Origin: Antedon mediterranea
Lineage: Eukaryota; Echinodermata; Crinoidea; Comatulida; Antedonidae
Direction: 5' to 3'
NCBI RefSeq assembly: GCF_964355755.1
Contig: NC_092670.1
Location: forward strand, 38,243,795-38,303,794
DNA length: 60,000 nucleotides
Both the position numbers and the translations under genes were made by a program. Shown piece after piece: positions 1-14,300 of the stretch; within the stretch, counting starts at the first letter, position 1, and each line of letters opens with the position of its first letter. The notes under the pieces were generated by a model. The model saw only the letters and a program-made list of their open reading frames with translations. It was not told the origin of the DNA and did no database searches.

Positions 1-321
1 TTCGTTTTAATCGTCAATAACTAATTATCGAACTTAATTTAATCAGTAAACAGGGTTACATCAGGTGGTTAAAATCAGTACCGAAAGTACGAACCAACTT
101 TATATACCATCGAGTAAAAATTCTAGAAGTAAGGCGTGATTTACCGAATTTTGCCCTTACGTAAATTTATATATAGATTAAAAATCAAAATAGAACTATT
201 AATAGATGAGGTAATTTATTGAACTATTAAACAAATCAATAATATTAAGTATCAATCAAGTGAGTATAAAAGCATAAACAACATGGATGGTTAACATAAA
301 AAGGAAAAAGAACTTTTCACA

Positions 322-385
322 TGCGGACCTATACACATGCTTGCTAAAAAACGTACGGACCTATACACATGCTTGCTAAAAAACG
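322..385. repeat. 32-bp perfect tandem duplication
   Basis: CGGACCTATACACATGCTTG plus twelve further bases is repeated twice head to tail without a mismatch. Confidence 0.9.
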
Positions 386-1564
386 TACTGAGTGGTGAAC
401 ACAAGTGAGACGTGCAATGTCTAACGATGATTAGCGTTTAAGATGATGACAATAAAAGCATAAAGTCAAAATTCAAATATCAGATATATAATTTGTTTTC
501 TTCACATTTATTAAATATATATAATTGTATGTTGAATTGAATAATAAGTGTTTCTAAGGTCAAATAAAATATTAATATTTTGTTCTGAAATAAATATGAC
601 AATATATTTCCATCATTATTTAAACGTCCTTCATTTTGAATTTCTAATCTTTTTTAAAAGTTTTTTTTATGGGTTTAATTTCTTCTACTTCTTTTTTTTT
701 CTGTCAACGGTTATTTTTATTTCAATATGACATGAATACAGAAAACGTTTACATAATAAATAACGGAGTTAAATAAAAAAAAATACAGAATAATTTTGAT
801 TGATTAATTAAAATAAAAAATTCAAAGATGGAACATGTAAATATTAATATTTTGTTCTGAAATAAATATGACAAATATTTCTGTCATTATTTAAACATCC
901 TTCATTTAGATTTAAATCTTTTAAAAAGTTTTTTTTTATGGTTTAATTCTTCTTCTACTTCTTCATGTATCTTTGGTTATTTTTAGTTCAATATGACATG
1001 AATACAGAATATTTTTACATTTCTATGCATTCATGACATCAGACAATGATCATTTTGCTGATATGCATAAAAAGATGTTTACTAGTACTTGACTTAAGTG
1101 ATATAAAGGCTTGCATTCGGATTGGCTAAATCTAGTGACCTACATTTAAGGATGACCCTAAGATTACACAAATCATAATTACTGTAGATAATCTGCAATT
1201 TAACTACCTTATTTCAATTTATTTGAGAATATAAACAACATATTTTTAAAAATGTATAATTTGATTGAATGTGAAATTTAGATATTTCTAAACTATTCTA
1301 TATTCAAACTGTGTACTAACTCATGAGTGAGCATTGCATACATTTTTCTGTCTGCCTTCAAAACAATTTAAAAAATGTCTAAATGTTGATAGACAAATTA
1401 TAGTTATAAAAGACAGAAATCATAAATATATTTATATCTAAATATTTTTTAAGGCATCCTATAATTGGTAATTTTTCGCTGTTGGATTTAGTTACAAAAA
1501 AAATCATACATTTCTATCATAATGCTATATAAAATAAAGAAAATCTATCTGATTGAAAAGAATT

Positions 1565-1835
1565 GAAAAAAATCTCGAACTGAGCACTTCTGCTTAGTAT
1601 GTAGGCACACTCTACCATTAGACCATTAGTATATTCAAATGCGATTGAATAAAAATATTTTTTAATAATACTGCGTGGTAAAACAGCAAAAATTGAAAGA
1701 ATCAACAGTCCAACTGAGCACTTCTGCTTAGTACAGTATGTAGGCACACTATACCATTAGACCATTGGTATATTTAAATATGATTGGATAAAAATATTCT
1801 TAGTATCACTGCGTGGTAAAACCGCAAAGACATTG
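1565..1835 (-). repeat. Two tandem tRNA-like (SINE-like) units
   Basis: On the minus strand each unit has a box-A-like TGGTCTAATGGTAGAGTGTG or a close variant, then GCAGAAGTGCTCAGTT with a weak box B (AGTTCGAGATT) in the left copy. The spacing is about 131 bases. The rest of a tRNA cloverleaf is not there, so these are tRNA-derived SINE relics or degraded tRNA pseudogenes duplicated in tandem. Confidence 0.45.
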
Positions 1836-2195
1836 TAATCATACTTTATAGCTAGGATTGACAATAAGTAATACTTAAATTCCTGCGGGCAGGTGCGCCA
1901 GTTTTAAACGAGAAACATTAATGGTCCTGCTCATGTAATGTCACATTTACTATGAAACACAGTAGAAACCAATTACATTGTTAAAAATGTATGCATTCAT
2001 GAATACATTATATAAAAAAAATTCAATGTTTTGCATTTTTTTAATGGCTCTGTAAAATAATGTAAAATAATATAAATAAGTTTGTTGTTCCAAATATTGT
2101 AGTGTCTATCACATTACAGCAATTATTATATTTTAAAATTTACATTAAAATTAAATTTAAGAGGCGAATAAAGAACATAAAAAGTTAATAATCAC

Positions 2196-2329
2196 CATAT
2201 TTGCTCGAAGATGTTCAAAGAAATTCCTTTGAATTATAAATTGAACTGCGGGTGCTTTTAATACAGAATTAGAAGATGCTACAGCCGGCGTTTGTTCATC
2301 GCTGCGACCTGAATCAGTTTGTTGTTGTG
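2196..2329 (-). CDS. HECW: HECW coding exon 11 (start of helical region)
   Basis: A Gln/Ser-rich start, then [20 protein letters not shown], aligning with family LLQSPAVKFITNPEFFTVLH at the entry to the helical box before WW2. Acceptor TTTTTAG is good. The proposed donor ATATG/GTGATT is suboptimal, so the 3' border is less certain than the rest. This is the last HECW exon I can see. Confidence 0.82.
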
Positions 2330-5300
2330 CTAAAAAGAAACCATAAGTAAAATATTCATACCAGTAGGTCTAGTCTTCACATCTAGCTCATGTGCACTTT
2401 AAAGAACCTATTACGTAATTCGACAAGTAGGGGCTTACCCCGGTGTACTAGCACACACAGCCACTGATCATAACGGGCCCTCTGGCAGACCAGTCTAGAG
2501 GTTACCCAGTATAAATAAATAACAAATTTAAACTAATAACACTATAATTACCAGGAGGAGGAGGTGGTATGCGGGATTCTTCAACAACTGATATTGCAGC
2601 TCTGCGTTCAGTGCGATCTTGTAATGTTCGTCGGAAACTTTGATATCTGAAACAGTCAAGTAATATAATACAATCACAGATTAGCGCATACAGGATTATT
2701 GATTAACATGACATTACATACTTTATGCAGGGCTGTTAAATTGTTAACATTAATTTAAATAGAACTTCATTTGAAAGACTCGCATTAAGAAACAAGGGTT
2801 AATTTATGTTTATAAATACGACCAACTCCTATTCAATGGACACATTGTTGGGTCCCAAAGTTGTCCGCTTAATAGGGATTACTATAAATATTTAAAAAAG
2901 AATAACCCTTTATCTTGAATTCCTTGGTTAAACAAATAAATTATATTTAATACAAGTGGAGTATACATAAAGTTATTTCGTAACAAAAACATACTTTAAA
3001 TTAAAAGCCTTAAAGAAAGACTGATGTGATATCAAAACTACTAAAATGATCAATGAGTAATTTACCAACATTTTAAAAATAACTCATCTGACAATGTGAA
3101 AAATAAGAACATACGTCTACAGATGTAACAACAATTTTCATCATGTAACGGATATAAATCATTAGCCATTACAAGTGGACTAAGACGAATAACATCAATA
3201 ACATGTATTTATTACTAAATTTAATGAGGGTGGCCTATCAAGTTCCAGTGAAGGAATAAAGGGCCCTCGAAACATAAAATATATAATATTTATTACTAAA
3301 TATTAATTTACCAACAGCTATACTAAACAATCACCACTCCTCCCTCCCCCCTCCCCATTATAGTTATACCTTAACTAGGCTCGCGCTAACCGCTCGCCAA
3401 TTCGCCAATGGCGACTGGAGTCTCCATTTGGCGAAAATAATTATTGCCTCGTTCGCCAAATTGGCGAAAATACATTTCCAAGCCTAGGCCTAGCCTGGTC
3501 GGCGTGACTTCTTATGGGAGCGAGAAATCGCCACACTTCGGTACTTTCTGACTCGGGTACACTTTTTACCACAACAGCATTTTATGTGACGACGTCACGA
3601 TCGCCGTGTTCATTTTTTTAGTTCTGTTTAAACATGCGCAGAGCGTGCCTCGATGACAGTTAATGTGATTGGTTCGTGGCCGGTCGTCGTCGACGTGATG
3701 ATGAGCGAATAAAAGGGGAAGTCCCTATTCTTCGACGTAGAAAATGAACTTCGAGAAGAAAATGTAAACAGAAACATGTGGACGAATACTTCCGTAAACG
3801 AGGCTGTTCTGTTATTTAAAAAGGGGAATTTTAAATTTAACAAAGTAATTACCTCAATAGTATAATGTTAACATGTTTAATTTTATTTCCCTTTCGATTA
3901 TTCTAACCGAAAGTTGCGCTTAATAGCTAAGAAACAACGTATACTACAACGGCAACCCTGGCCAAAGCGCGTTTCGGCCGCCTACATAGAATGGGTTACG
4001 GCCGCTGCATAGCAAATTCAAAGCTTCTTAAATTTCTGTGGTACATTTCTTCCTAACGTACTTGTTTTATATAATTGATTGATAAATATTCCACTTATTA
4101 AATAATTTAATAAATCGGTAAAATTGACGTTTCGAAGCAAGTATTCCATGATGAGAGGCGACATTTTTCGACATGCCTCGTGTGCGGCGAATACTAGTTC
4201 AGAAAATGGAACAGTCCACTGTGCGGGGGTTATCCAATCATTAATTAACGCGCTAATACCTAGGCGACGGTAATTTAGTAATAAGCGGAGAACTGAATCC
4301 CCCGTAAGGAAAATGGTAAACACTGATATTTATGGTAGGGATTATTTTTTTCAGTGGTTGGTCTTGTTGGCTTCTTCGCACCAGGTCCACGCAAAGTCAA
4401 ATAAAACGATGTGGTTTATCAAACAGAAATATAAATTAGCTTTAATTCATTACTAAATTAGCCAGATTTTGATAATGAGAAAGGCTAAAAAATTGTTATT
4501 GTTAAAATTGACATATGAGGCGGATGTACATAATAATAATAACCGATTTACATATCAAAATAAAGAGTATTTAAAGCCTGATAACATGCAACAAAAATTA
4601 CTCCACCACCTATTATGGACCTCGTGCGATCGGGTGCGAAAATGGGTAGGTGTTTTCCAAAGTTATTTTTAGCGCGCAGATTTCGGCTCGCCGGCTTTTG
4701 TACCTCATTTTTAACTCGTGTTTTCTATTAAAATATTTAATAAACATAGATTAAAAATATATAAAAATAATCCCTTAAACAAGATCTTTCCAGGCATATA
4801 ATTTTTATTCTCATGGGTTCATAAGAAATAGTATATTTTTAACTTCAAAGACACGTCACTTTTTGAAATTTCACGAACGTGTTAAAATCGCGGTAACGAA
4901 AATCAGCTTCATTGGGATAAATAATAATAATATAAATGTAAAAGAAGTAAAATAACAAACAAATACATGCATTATTTATTTAATAAACATTTTTGCGAAT
5001 TTTTATGGTTTTTTAAATTTGGCTAAAGGATTTTCAATTTGGCTAATGTTTTTCAAAACCTTTCGCCATTTTGGCGAACGAAAATTTGACCTTAGCGCGA
5101 GCGTAGCTTAAATATTCAATGTTTTTTTCTTTTCTCCCATTAACTGGAGATATCTTTACAGGTCAAAGTTCACCATTTAAAATAAACCTACCTTCTCTCA
5201 AGTTGTTGTCTACTTTGGTGTGAATCAGTGGACTCTTGCTGTTTTCTGCTTTCTTTATTTAAGGTCGGTTTTGACCACGTTGTCGTTCGGTTTACATGGT

Positions 5301-8300
5301 CAATATAAAATACACGATTGTACTGGTCAATCCTAGCTTCCCAATCTAGAAAAACAAGTAGAAGTAAAATGAAGATAATGACCAAAATGTTTAATGTCCA
5401 GACTAGACTGATGTCAAGACTAGATTGGACATTGAGGAGGATTTCAGCCGGCCCCCTCTAAATTTCAGAAATTGTAATGCAAAAGATAGGACATCAAATT
5501 TAAGTTCAGAATTTCATTTCACTATTTTTAAAGCATGCCCCACTCCCCTCCCTCTATTTCTAAATCCTTTATCCGCCACTTTTTGGAAGATACTTTAAAC
5601 ATGACACAGGATTCTCTATTTTCTCAATTTAACTAGATTAGATCACTCATTTCACCATCTACAAAGAAGTTGAGATTTAGCCTGAAGGCAAGAGGCAGCA
5701 GTTAAATATACTACATTATTGAAACAGTTTCCGAAATTACATAAAACAGGTATTAACATTACCGTGATTAACGACCATATTGTAATGGAAATCGGCTAGC
5801 TAATGACAATATTATGCAATCTTATATATTATTATATCTTAATATAATCTTACATTTTGAAGGCTAAACAATGATTTAGTTTCATAAAAGAAGACATGTT
5901 TTTAAAAGGAAGAGAACCTTAATATTTCAACAACAAAAAAAGGGAGAACATTTTATTTCTGTAAAAGGTGGAAAACTTTATTTCTGAAAAAAAAGGGGGG
6001 GGGGGTGACACTTTATTTCTGAAAAAAAAGGGGGGGGGGCAACTTTATTTCGGAAAAAGGTGGGGAACACTTTATTTCTGAAAAAAGAAGGAACACTTTT
6101 TTTAAAATGGGATAATTTATTCTGAAAATTTAACATTTTCTAACAGTTTTTTTCAGTTGGTAAATGTAAATAATGATGTACAGTACTATTCAGTGGGAAA
6201 AAATATGTCAAAAATGACAAATTAAATTATTTATCACTTAATGTTATAATGAATCTCAGAAAATAGTCAGATAAATTTGTTTGATGAATATGTCATTTTA
6301 ATGTAACGTAATAGTTTCAAATCAACTTTGACCAAAACCTGGTTCGAAAAAAAAGAAGATTTACCTGAAAAAATGTAATTTAAAGCAAAAATACTGAAAT
6401 TGTCTGTCTAAGTAAGGAGTCTGTGTATGTTAAACAGAATGAATTGTAATGAATTGTAAGAGATACTTTAAGATTGATAGTCACATGCCAATTGCACTGT
6501 CTAATAAGGTCAGGATGATAATTAATTACTAGCTGCTTTATTATGGTATTTGCTCATGGCATCCCAGGTAAGTACAAATTAGAGCTAGATGTAAAGCACA
6601 CACATTTGAATCAAAAAATGTCTCACCATGCTTAAATGAAAAAAAATGTATTTATTATTATTTATTTATAGCACTAGATCTCCAAAAGCACCCACAATGC
6701 TCTCCCAAATCAAAGAAAACGGAAAAAGAAGATTAAATGGAGTTGAACATGTGTTTTGAGCCGTGATTTAAATGTTGCCATTTCTATCAAGTATTATAAA
6801 TATCATCACACAATATTTTTTTTCTACAATTGTCGTCTCTAAATAAACAAGAAATATTTCTTACAAAAAACACTGCGACTTGTTGACGTAACAGCTTAAT
6901 TATTGATCTTTCTTCAGAAATAATGATTTATTATCAATTATTATCAATTATTATCAATTATCAATTATTATCAATTATTATCAATTATTATCAATTATCA
7001 ATTATTATCAATTATCAATTATTTTTGTATAACAATCAGTAGTAAACATTTTGTGTAACGCAAAAAATAGTCTGTCCAACTCTTGACATACAGTACTGTA
7101 ATACAGATTATCATAGTATTAACTTTTGTACAAGGCGCTTTTGAATTCCTACTGTGTTTATTATCAACTCTTGTATTGTAAGGTAAATCCGTAACAACCT
7201 ACCTAGCGGCATTCTTCAAATAAATTCAACTTAAATCCAACTTATTATAACAAATAATATTTCCAACTTAGCAAGCAGTCCCGAGGAGAATAATATTTGT
7301 AAAAGTCTACTATTATATTGTATGTGTAAGTGTAAGTTGTACACACCTATTGAGAAACACAAAGATGTTGAAATTGTGAGAAAAATCTGTAATGATTAGG
7401 AATGCTAAGCTGTTTCAACCAATCACAACTTCCCAATTAGTCTGCCGTTAACATTTCATCCAATGAAATGGAGTAATTACAACAGCTTTTAATAAAAAAA
7501 AAAAGAAATGACCTATGGGTCGTTGACAGCCGAGTAAATTCAATATACTAAGTGTTCTGACTCTTAAAGTATAAGAGAATTTTTGATAAATTCAGTATAA
7601 ACAGTGAAATAGAAAACTCCCCACACAATTAAATCATCAACTAAAACAAGATGAACTAAAATAAAGAAATGGAAAACATATTGAGAATTTTTTCTTCTTT
7701 TAAGACATTTATGATTTATTATGATTATTATATCTTTTTTTTAATAAAACTGTACACAAATATTTCAGAAATTAATTTGACATATGAAGATAATATATTT
7801 GTTGATTTTTAATATTTTTAATAGAATACGGAGAAAATAATTTTTTTTGTCTTTTTTTTATTACAAAAATGTACACATATATTTCTGAAATTAATTTGAC
7901 ATGTAGATATTATTTTTTTTAATTTTTAATATTTCATTTAGAAATAAGAAGAAAACATTTTACATTTAATTTGAGGAATTTTTAGTTGAAAAAAGCGGCT
8001 TTATAAATTTAAAAAAAAAGCAAGGTGCATTCCTCATTTAGTCTGTGAAAAAGTCATGTCCAACTACAGGAAATCCCTACTGAAGGGTCTTTAATTGAAG
8101 AAGCCTTTACGATAGAAATACTAGAAAAAGGAATCTAATAGTAAAAAGTATTAATAGTAACTTTTGGTAAAATGGATTACTGTATATGTATGATGAATTG
8201 CAGTTGACCACAATCCAACTATAAATAGTATAGTCCACACATCTGATTAATTTCAAGACTTTTTCTGTCAAATTGTCCATGTTAGAGTAATTCAAATTTA

Positions 8301-11300
8301 AATACGAGTTATATGAATAAAATTGAAGTGATGATAGATATCAAACCACAAAAGCAATATAATTCTTTATAATTAAATAGAAAAATAGCATGATAGTTAT
8401 GCACATTTAAAAAATGTGTATTGTTAGATTATGATAAAAACTTAAATTTGTTATGTATCAAACAATTAAAAATAATATATTTTATTTATTTTAAAAAACA
8501 AAATTAGACTATTTAGATTTATAATAAAATAGAAAATAGCATATAATTATGCACTTTTGAAAAATGTTTATTTTTAGATTATGATAAAAAACTGAAATTT
8601 GTTATGTATCAAACAATTAAAAATAATACATTTACTTAATTTTTTTTTATTTAGATTATTTAGAATATTGCTAATATCAAAAAACATTATAAAAAAAAGT
8701 AGACTAAGTAAAAATCAATCAGCTCTAGCAGGTCTTAATTTTAAAAAAAACCACCAAACTTACAGTACACAAAATAAAATAATAAAAAAATAATTGAATA
8801 AAATAAAACAAAAATAAAATAACAAATGAAAAAATAATAAATCAGTGTATTGTTTATTTACAGTAGTTCCAAATAAAATTGTAAAAAATATATTTTTAAA
8901 AACTTACGTGACTTTGAAAATCTGCTAAGGGAACAGGAACACTTATAAGATATAGTAACAGACGCTCTATTATGATCCATGGTAACAAAATGGATTCAGA
9001 GAAACTGATTTCTAAGTAACCAGGATCTCAATCCTACTATTCAAAAAGATGATTATAACCAAGTCCAGTGTCAACAATATAAGACAGGAGTATCAAAGTA
9101 TTTTCCATATATCACGCTTACTCCTCTGATTGCAATCAGCGTAATAGCCCCTTCTCAGATTGTTTCGTCGTATTATATAACACGCCCTCTAAATATATTT
9201 CCTCGGACACTACACCCTGCGTCATGGTAGTATATTGTCACTTCCCTTTGCAAGCGCCAAACTATCACAAATAAATTTATGAAAGTTTGTTTGATGAAAG
9301 TCCTGTCAATTGATGACTCACACTTTGTTTACTACAACAATTTACAAATTATTAACCGGCCGGAAAACATAAAAACACAATATTAAATCATCCGAGAGGT
9401 TTAGTACCAAAAAAACAAACACACAGCACAGTAATTAAACACCATCAATAAATATACTCCTTAAATCCTAAATTTAAATATTATAATGAAATATTTAAAC
9501 AACAGTATTTATAATAAGTTAATGAAACAATGTAGTGCAATAGAACCTGCTTAATGAGAGAAGAGACAGAAGATGATTCTAGTTTAAAGGAAGTGTTTGT
9601 ACTTTAAGTTCCTTCCTACTCCTATTAATACTTACAATGCTAATTACATTTGAGGAAATTGAATTTGTTATTGAAGATAAAATGACAATTAGAAAAAGAC
9701 TTAATAATCTTAGAAAAGAGCGGGAAAACAACAAAGGAATTACAAAGTTTATAGAGTATAATTTCAACTATACTCCAATAAAAAGGAAAAAAGATAACAA
9801 ATCCTAGAGAACAACATAAACAGCTCCCATAGATGTCTAGGAATGGATTCACTACACAAATAAAAATCTGTCCCAATAAAACCTAAATGCATTCAAAACA
9901 GACTACTGTACAGTAATATTTACTGTAAATGTAAAAGGTTATAATGGACATACATATTAAAATATTACTATCAGTAAAAATAAGAGATTTACAATATTTT
10001 ATAGCCAGATTACCTTTGGCATTTTAAGTGTTTTTATGAGGTTGTTTTTACTCTGGTAATTGACAACTCTAGACTAGTACATACACATTTATTGCATTTT
10101 GTATGTTTAAATGTTTATTTATTTAATGTATTTAATATAGTAGTAGACTACTAAAGTATTTTCAATGAATAACTTAAAAATATTTAAAAATACACTTTTA
10201 CAATTATAGAAAGAAAATTAAAATATTGCAATATTTTCATTTTTCACTGTCAGTGTCAATGTAAATCTCATTACTTTAATAACAAAAAAACAAACAAAAA
10301 AACAATCAAAGATGAGATGATGAACTTTTTTGATGCAGGGCTGAAATAAACACGAGGGCGGCCAACGAGAATCATGTCATCTATTTTCCATGGTCTAGGT
10401 AGGGCTACAGAAAATAGAACTAAAGTTGGTGATTATCAAAAACATTACTAACCTATGTCAAACTGAGCTAATTAACAAATTACACAAGCTATTTGACTGA
10501 CTAAAGCTCTGTTTACACTATCAAACTAAACTTGATGTTACAAATAAATGTGATGGGCCCATATATGGACATGATGTCATATAACTACCATATTTGGGCA
10601 TACTGTATCACTAACATATTATTTTGGAACATCGCACTTTCTTTTGTCAAATTAGTTTGATAGCGTAGACAGAACTCAACTCCATCGACCAAAAATTAGT
10701 CTACAATATATTGCACACATTTTCTCTTTATATTATACTTTTACGGTTTAATAAAAATAAAACATTATACTGCACAGATATTAGGAAAATTATTATTTCT
10801 CTTTTAGTGCAGTACCCAAGAAAGTAGGATGATTTTCCTCCAATAACATATCTCTTTATCCACTAAATCAACATTGAAATTATTTTAAGCATCCTTAGCC
10901 CATGAACTAATTAAAATATATTTATCATAAAACAAGGTTAATTAATGTGGAATCCTTGGTTGTAATTAAAAATTTTAATTAAAAGGACAACTTTATAAGA
11001 TAAACATCCCAATAAAATGACAAAATTCAATATCTAATTAATGCGAGTACCGGTAATTTTTTTAAACATTTACAAAACAAGACAAAATACAACAAATGTT
11101 GCTGCTTACTGGACAATTTTTGTTTTAACTATCAATTGAATTTAAGTTATTATAATTTTTTTTTAATTTTTTTGTTTAATATGCCATTTTAATAATAATA
11201 ATAATTCATTCTTATATAGCGCTCTACAAACAAGCTTCTTTAAGCGCTAAATATTATTACCCAGTCATTTTTTGAATCAAACATGTATTGAAACATACTC

Positions 11301-14300
11301 CCATAATGCAGCTAGTAATCAGCGCAAAGTTGTGTCTTGATCTAACCGGGTACCCATTTATACACCTGTAATAGTTATCCACTTTAACCAAAAATTGAAT
11401 CGAAAAAAAAAGGTATTTACCTAAAAAAAACTACAATTTAGAGCAAAAATCGTCAAATTAGCTGCCAGCCAATGGGTTTTTGGTTGGATTTGACCATTTA
11501 TTTTGTCATTTTATATAAGAAAACATTAATTTTTTTTACGGAAGGGATTAACTTTATTAAAACTACAAAAAAAAACCTATTCAAAATCTGATTTAATTAA
11601 TCCTCATTTTACATGTTTTTGGGGGGACAATACATATTTAAGGTTAGGCCTAAAATGCTCCAGAAGATAGTTGTACTGTAGGTCAACCAAAACCAAAATA
11701 TGGTAGTGGTATGTTTAAATATGGTAGTGATATGACATCATCATGTCCATATATGGGCACATCACATATTTTTGTCACATAAAGTTTAATAGTGCAGACA
11801 GAACTCTACTATAGGTCTACTATCTACTATTATACAATATTAGGAAAACCAAGGTTTTGGCATATCTTTTTTGTACAGTACTATACATACAAATTTCATA
11901 TGTACGTGCGCTACTGTGCTGATAATGAGAAGAGAGCGATATATAATTATAAATGAAGAGTCAGCCTTGAACTTAATGTTTTTAATTAAATTTAAATAAA
12001 CGAAGATGAGTAAGAATGATAGTAGTAGATTTAGTTGCCACATGATTCAAATGATCTTTGCAATTCTCAAGGTCATGTGCATGTCACTTTCCGACTCTGA
12101 AATATACCGGAATCATAGATACCGTTCGATAATATATAAGGGGGACAATAATTCATGGCCAAATATTAATTATGACTATTTTTTCTTGCTGTTATGATGG
12201 GAAAAGGCAACTGTATTTCAAGAGGGGTGGCTTATTTTTAGCATACTCGCAGCTATCTGTCAGTTAGGTAATATATAATAGGTCTACTAATTACAAGAGG
12301 CAGTTAGTAGTAACTGAAAGAATTATTACAGCCAGCAATTATACTTGTCATTATTTATGTGCAATGATATCTTAGTTTGAACTTTGCATTATTTGGTACT
12401 ATGAAGCTCTGTCTACACTATCAAACAAATAAAGTGTGCCCAAATATGGTAGTGATATTCCCAAATATGGTAGTGATATGACATCATCATGTTCATATAT
12501 GGGCACATCACATGTTATCACATAGAGTTTGATAGTTTAGACAAAGCTTTAGATATTGGTGCAGCAGTAGATATAGGCTACAGAAGGTTTAGTAACAAAA
12601 CGTTAAGCCTTGTCTACACTTATTAAACTTTACCGGTATGTGCCAAAAAAATGTGTGATGTGCCTATATATGGACCATATTTGGGAATATCACTACCATA
12701 TTTGGTAATATCACTACCATATTTGGGCACATCACACTTTTTTGTCAAACTAGTTTGGATAGTGTAAACAGAGCTTAAGAGTGGTCCTATGTTAACTACA
12801 ACTTGCATCATTGAATCATTTGGGCGGGAAACCTTGTAGAAGTACTTTTGTTTTATTTAGTTAATTAATTAAATAGGAAATTTAGTAATTAGTTATAATT
12901 AGCCAATGCCATTAGATGTGATAGCAGCCTTCCTTCTAATAATTACACATTTCTTTGGTTTCCTTTATTAAGAGAAGTATTTAATTTCATAAAAAAAGGT
13001 AAACATTTTATATTAGTTTGAACTACTGTGTGGTGCTTGCGGTAACAGCATTTATAAATGCTTATTTCTGGAATTGGTAGACACAATGTAAAACGTGTCA
13101 CCAACTCTGTGTCGGTTACTCACCCTAGCATGTTCCATGTGTACCGCGTTAGGTATATTCTACAACATTTCAGCAGGTCCTTAAAGACCCCTTCCCTGCA
13201 ATTTTGGACGTTTTTTGGAAAATAATACATATATATCACTTTAAAAACATTAAACCATGTCATTCCTTGTCTTAAATGTACGTTTTATGGTAAATTATGA
13301 TAAAAAGTGAGAAACAATGCACTACCTAAGTAGCTCGCGGCGATCGACCTCTCGTGGACGGTCGTGGCCTAGCCTAGCTAGGCTTAGTTTTGTAGGCCTA
13401 GCTGGTAAACATCGGTAACGTACGAACATCGTACGCTAGCTTTATACCTAGCCTGAAGTTGTATAGTTGCTGCATTAATTGTCTTTCTATTTTTGCCAGA
13501 CTTCGTTGATACAAATTGGGGAAAACCCGGTATTTTCGCTGAAAAGTTAGGAGTCTTCCATTTGTTTTGGCCTCACGATCGATCGAAAAGTGGGTGAATT
13601 ACAGGTGAAAAACAAAAATATCAATCCGCGCGCAATGCATTTTGGGATTTATAGCGGGCCGCTATAATTATTAGAATCGACTTATTTTTCACATTTTTAA
13701 CCGTTTAAAGACGAAAAAAGTTATCGCAATATGACCATATAGTATTATTTTTACATTAAATATAGTTTGTGATCTTAAATTAGATCTAAAAAACGTAGGG
13801 AAGGGGGCTTTAAGATATGGTTCAATATTCCTCTCTTAAGAAGATATCATGAAGAGTTTTTAAACGAACGAGAGCTGACCCTCTAGTTTATTCAATTTGT
13901 TTAAAGAGCTTTACTTTCTTTTAAAAAAATGACTTTTTAAGCTAGTAACAAAATAAACAATCGTCTTCTGTTTCTCTCTATGTATCCTAGTAAAATCTGC
14001 TAGAATACTAAACTACGAACATGAGTTCAACCTCTAGTTTATTACATTTTTTAAAGAGCTTTATTTCTTTTTAAAAAATGACTTTTTTTTATCCTAGTAA
14101 AATCTGCTAGAATACTAAACTAAAAAATGTACAAAAAAGAATACATTTTTCCACTAGCAATAGCATATCTACCTTCTGAGAGTCGATTATTATTATTAGC
14201 ATGGGTTAACCGTTTTATTTCTTGCAATGTACCAGCCATAAACAAAATGACACACAGGAGACAAATTAGGTAATGTGACAGTTGTATATAATGAATGCAT

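Larger units (their letters stand above)
1..2195. other. HECW intron or flank at left edge, repeat-containing, no exon seen
   Basis: AT-rich. Holds a 32-bp perfect tandem pair (322-385), a degraded duplication of about 130 bases (570-720 and 835-990, with ATTAATATTTTGTTCTGAAA in both) and two tRNA-like units (1570-1830). I see no further HECW exon, so the next one lies beyond base 1. Confidence 0.6.

Noticed and set aside
4018-4323. 101-codon minus-strand frame as a gene
   Set aside because: Inside the 3375-5106 TIR element, without recognisable domain or splice support. It may be part of the element but cannot be called.
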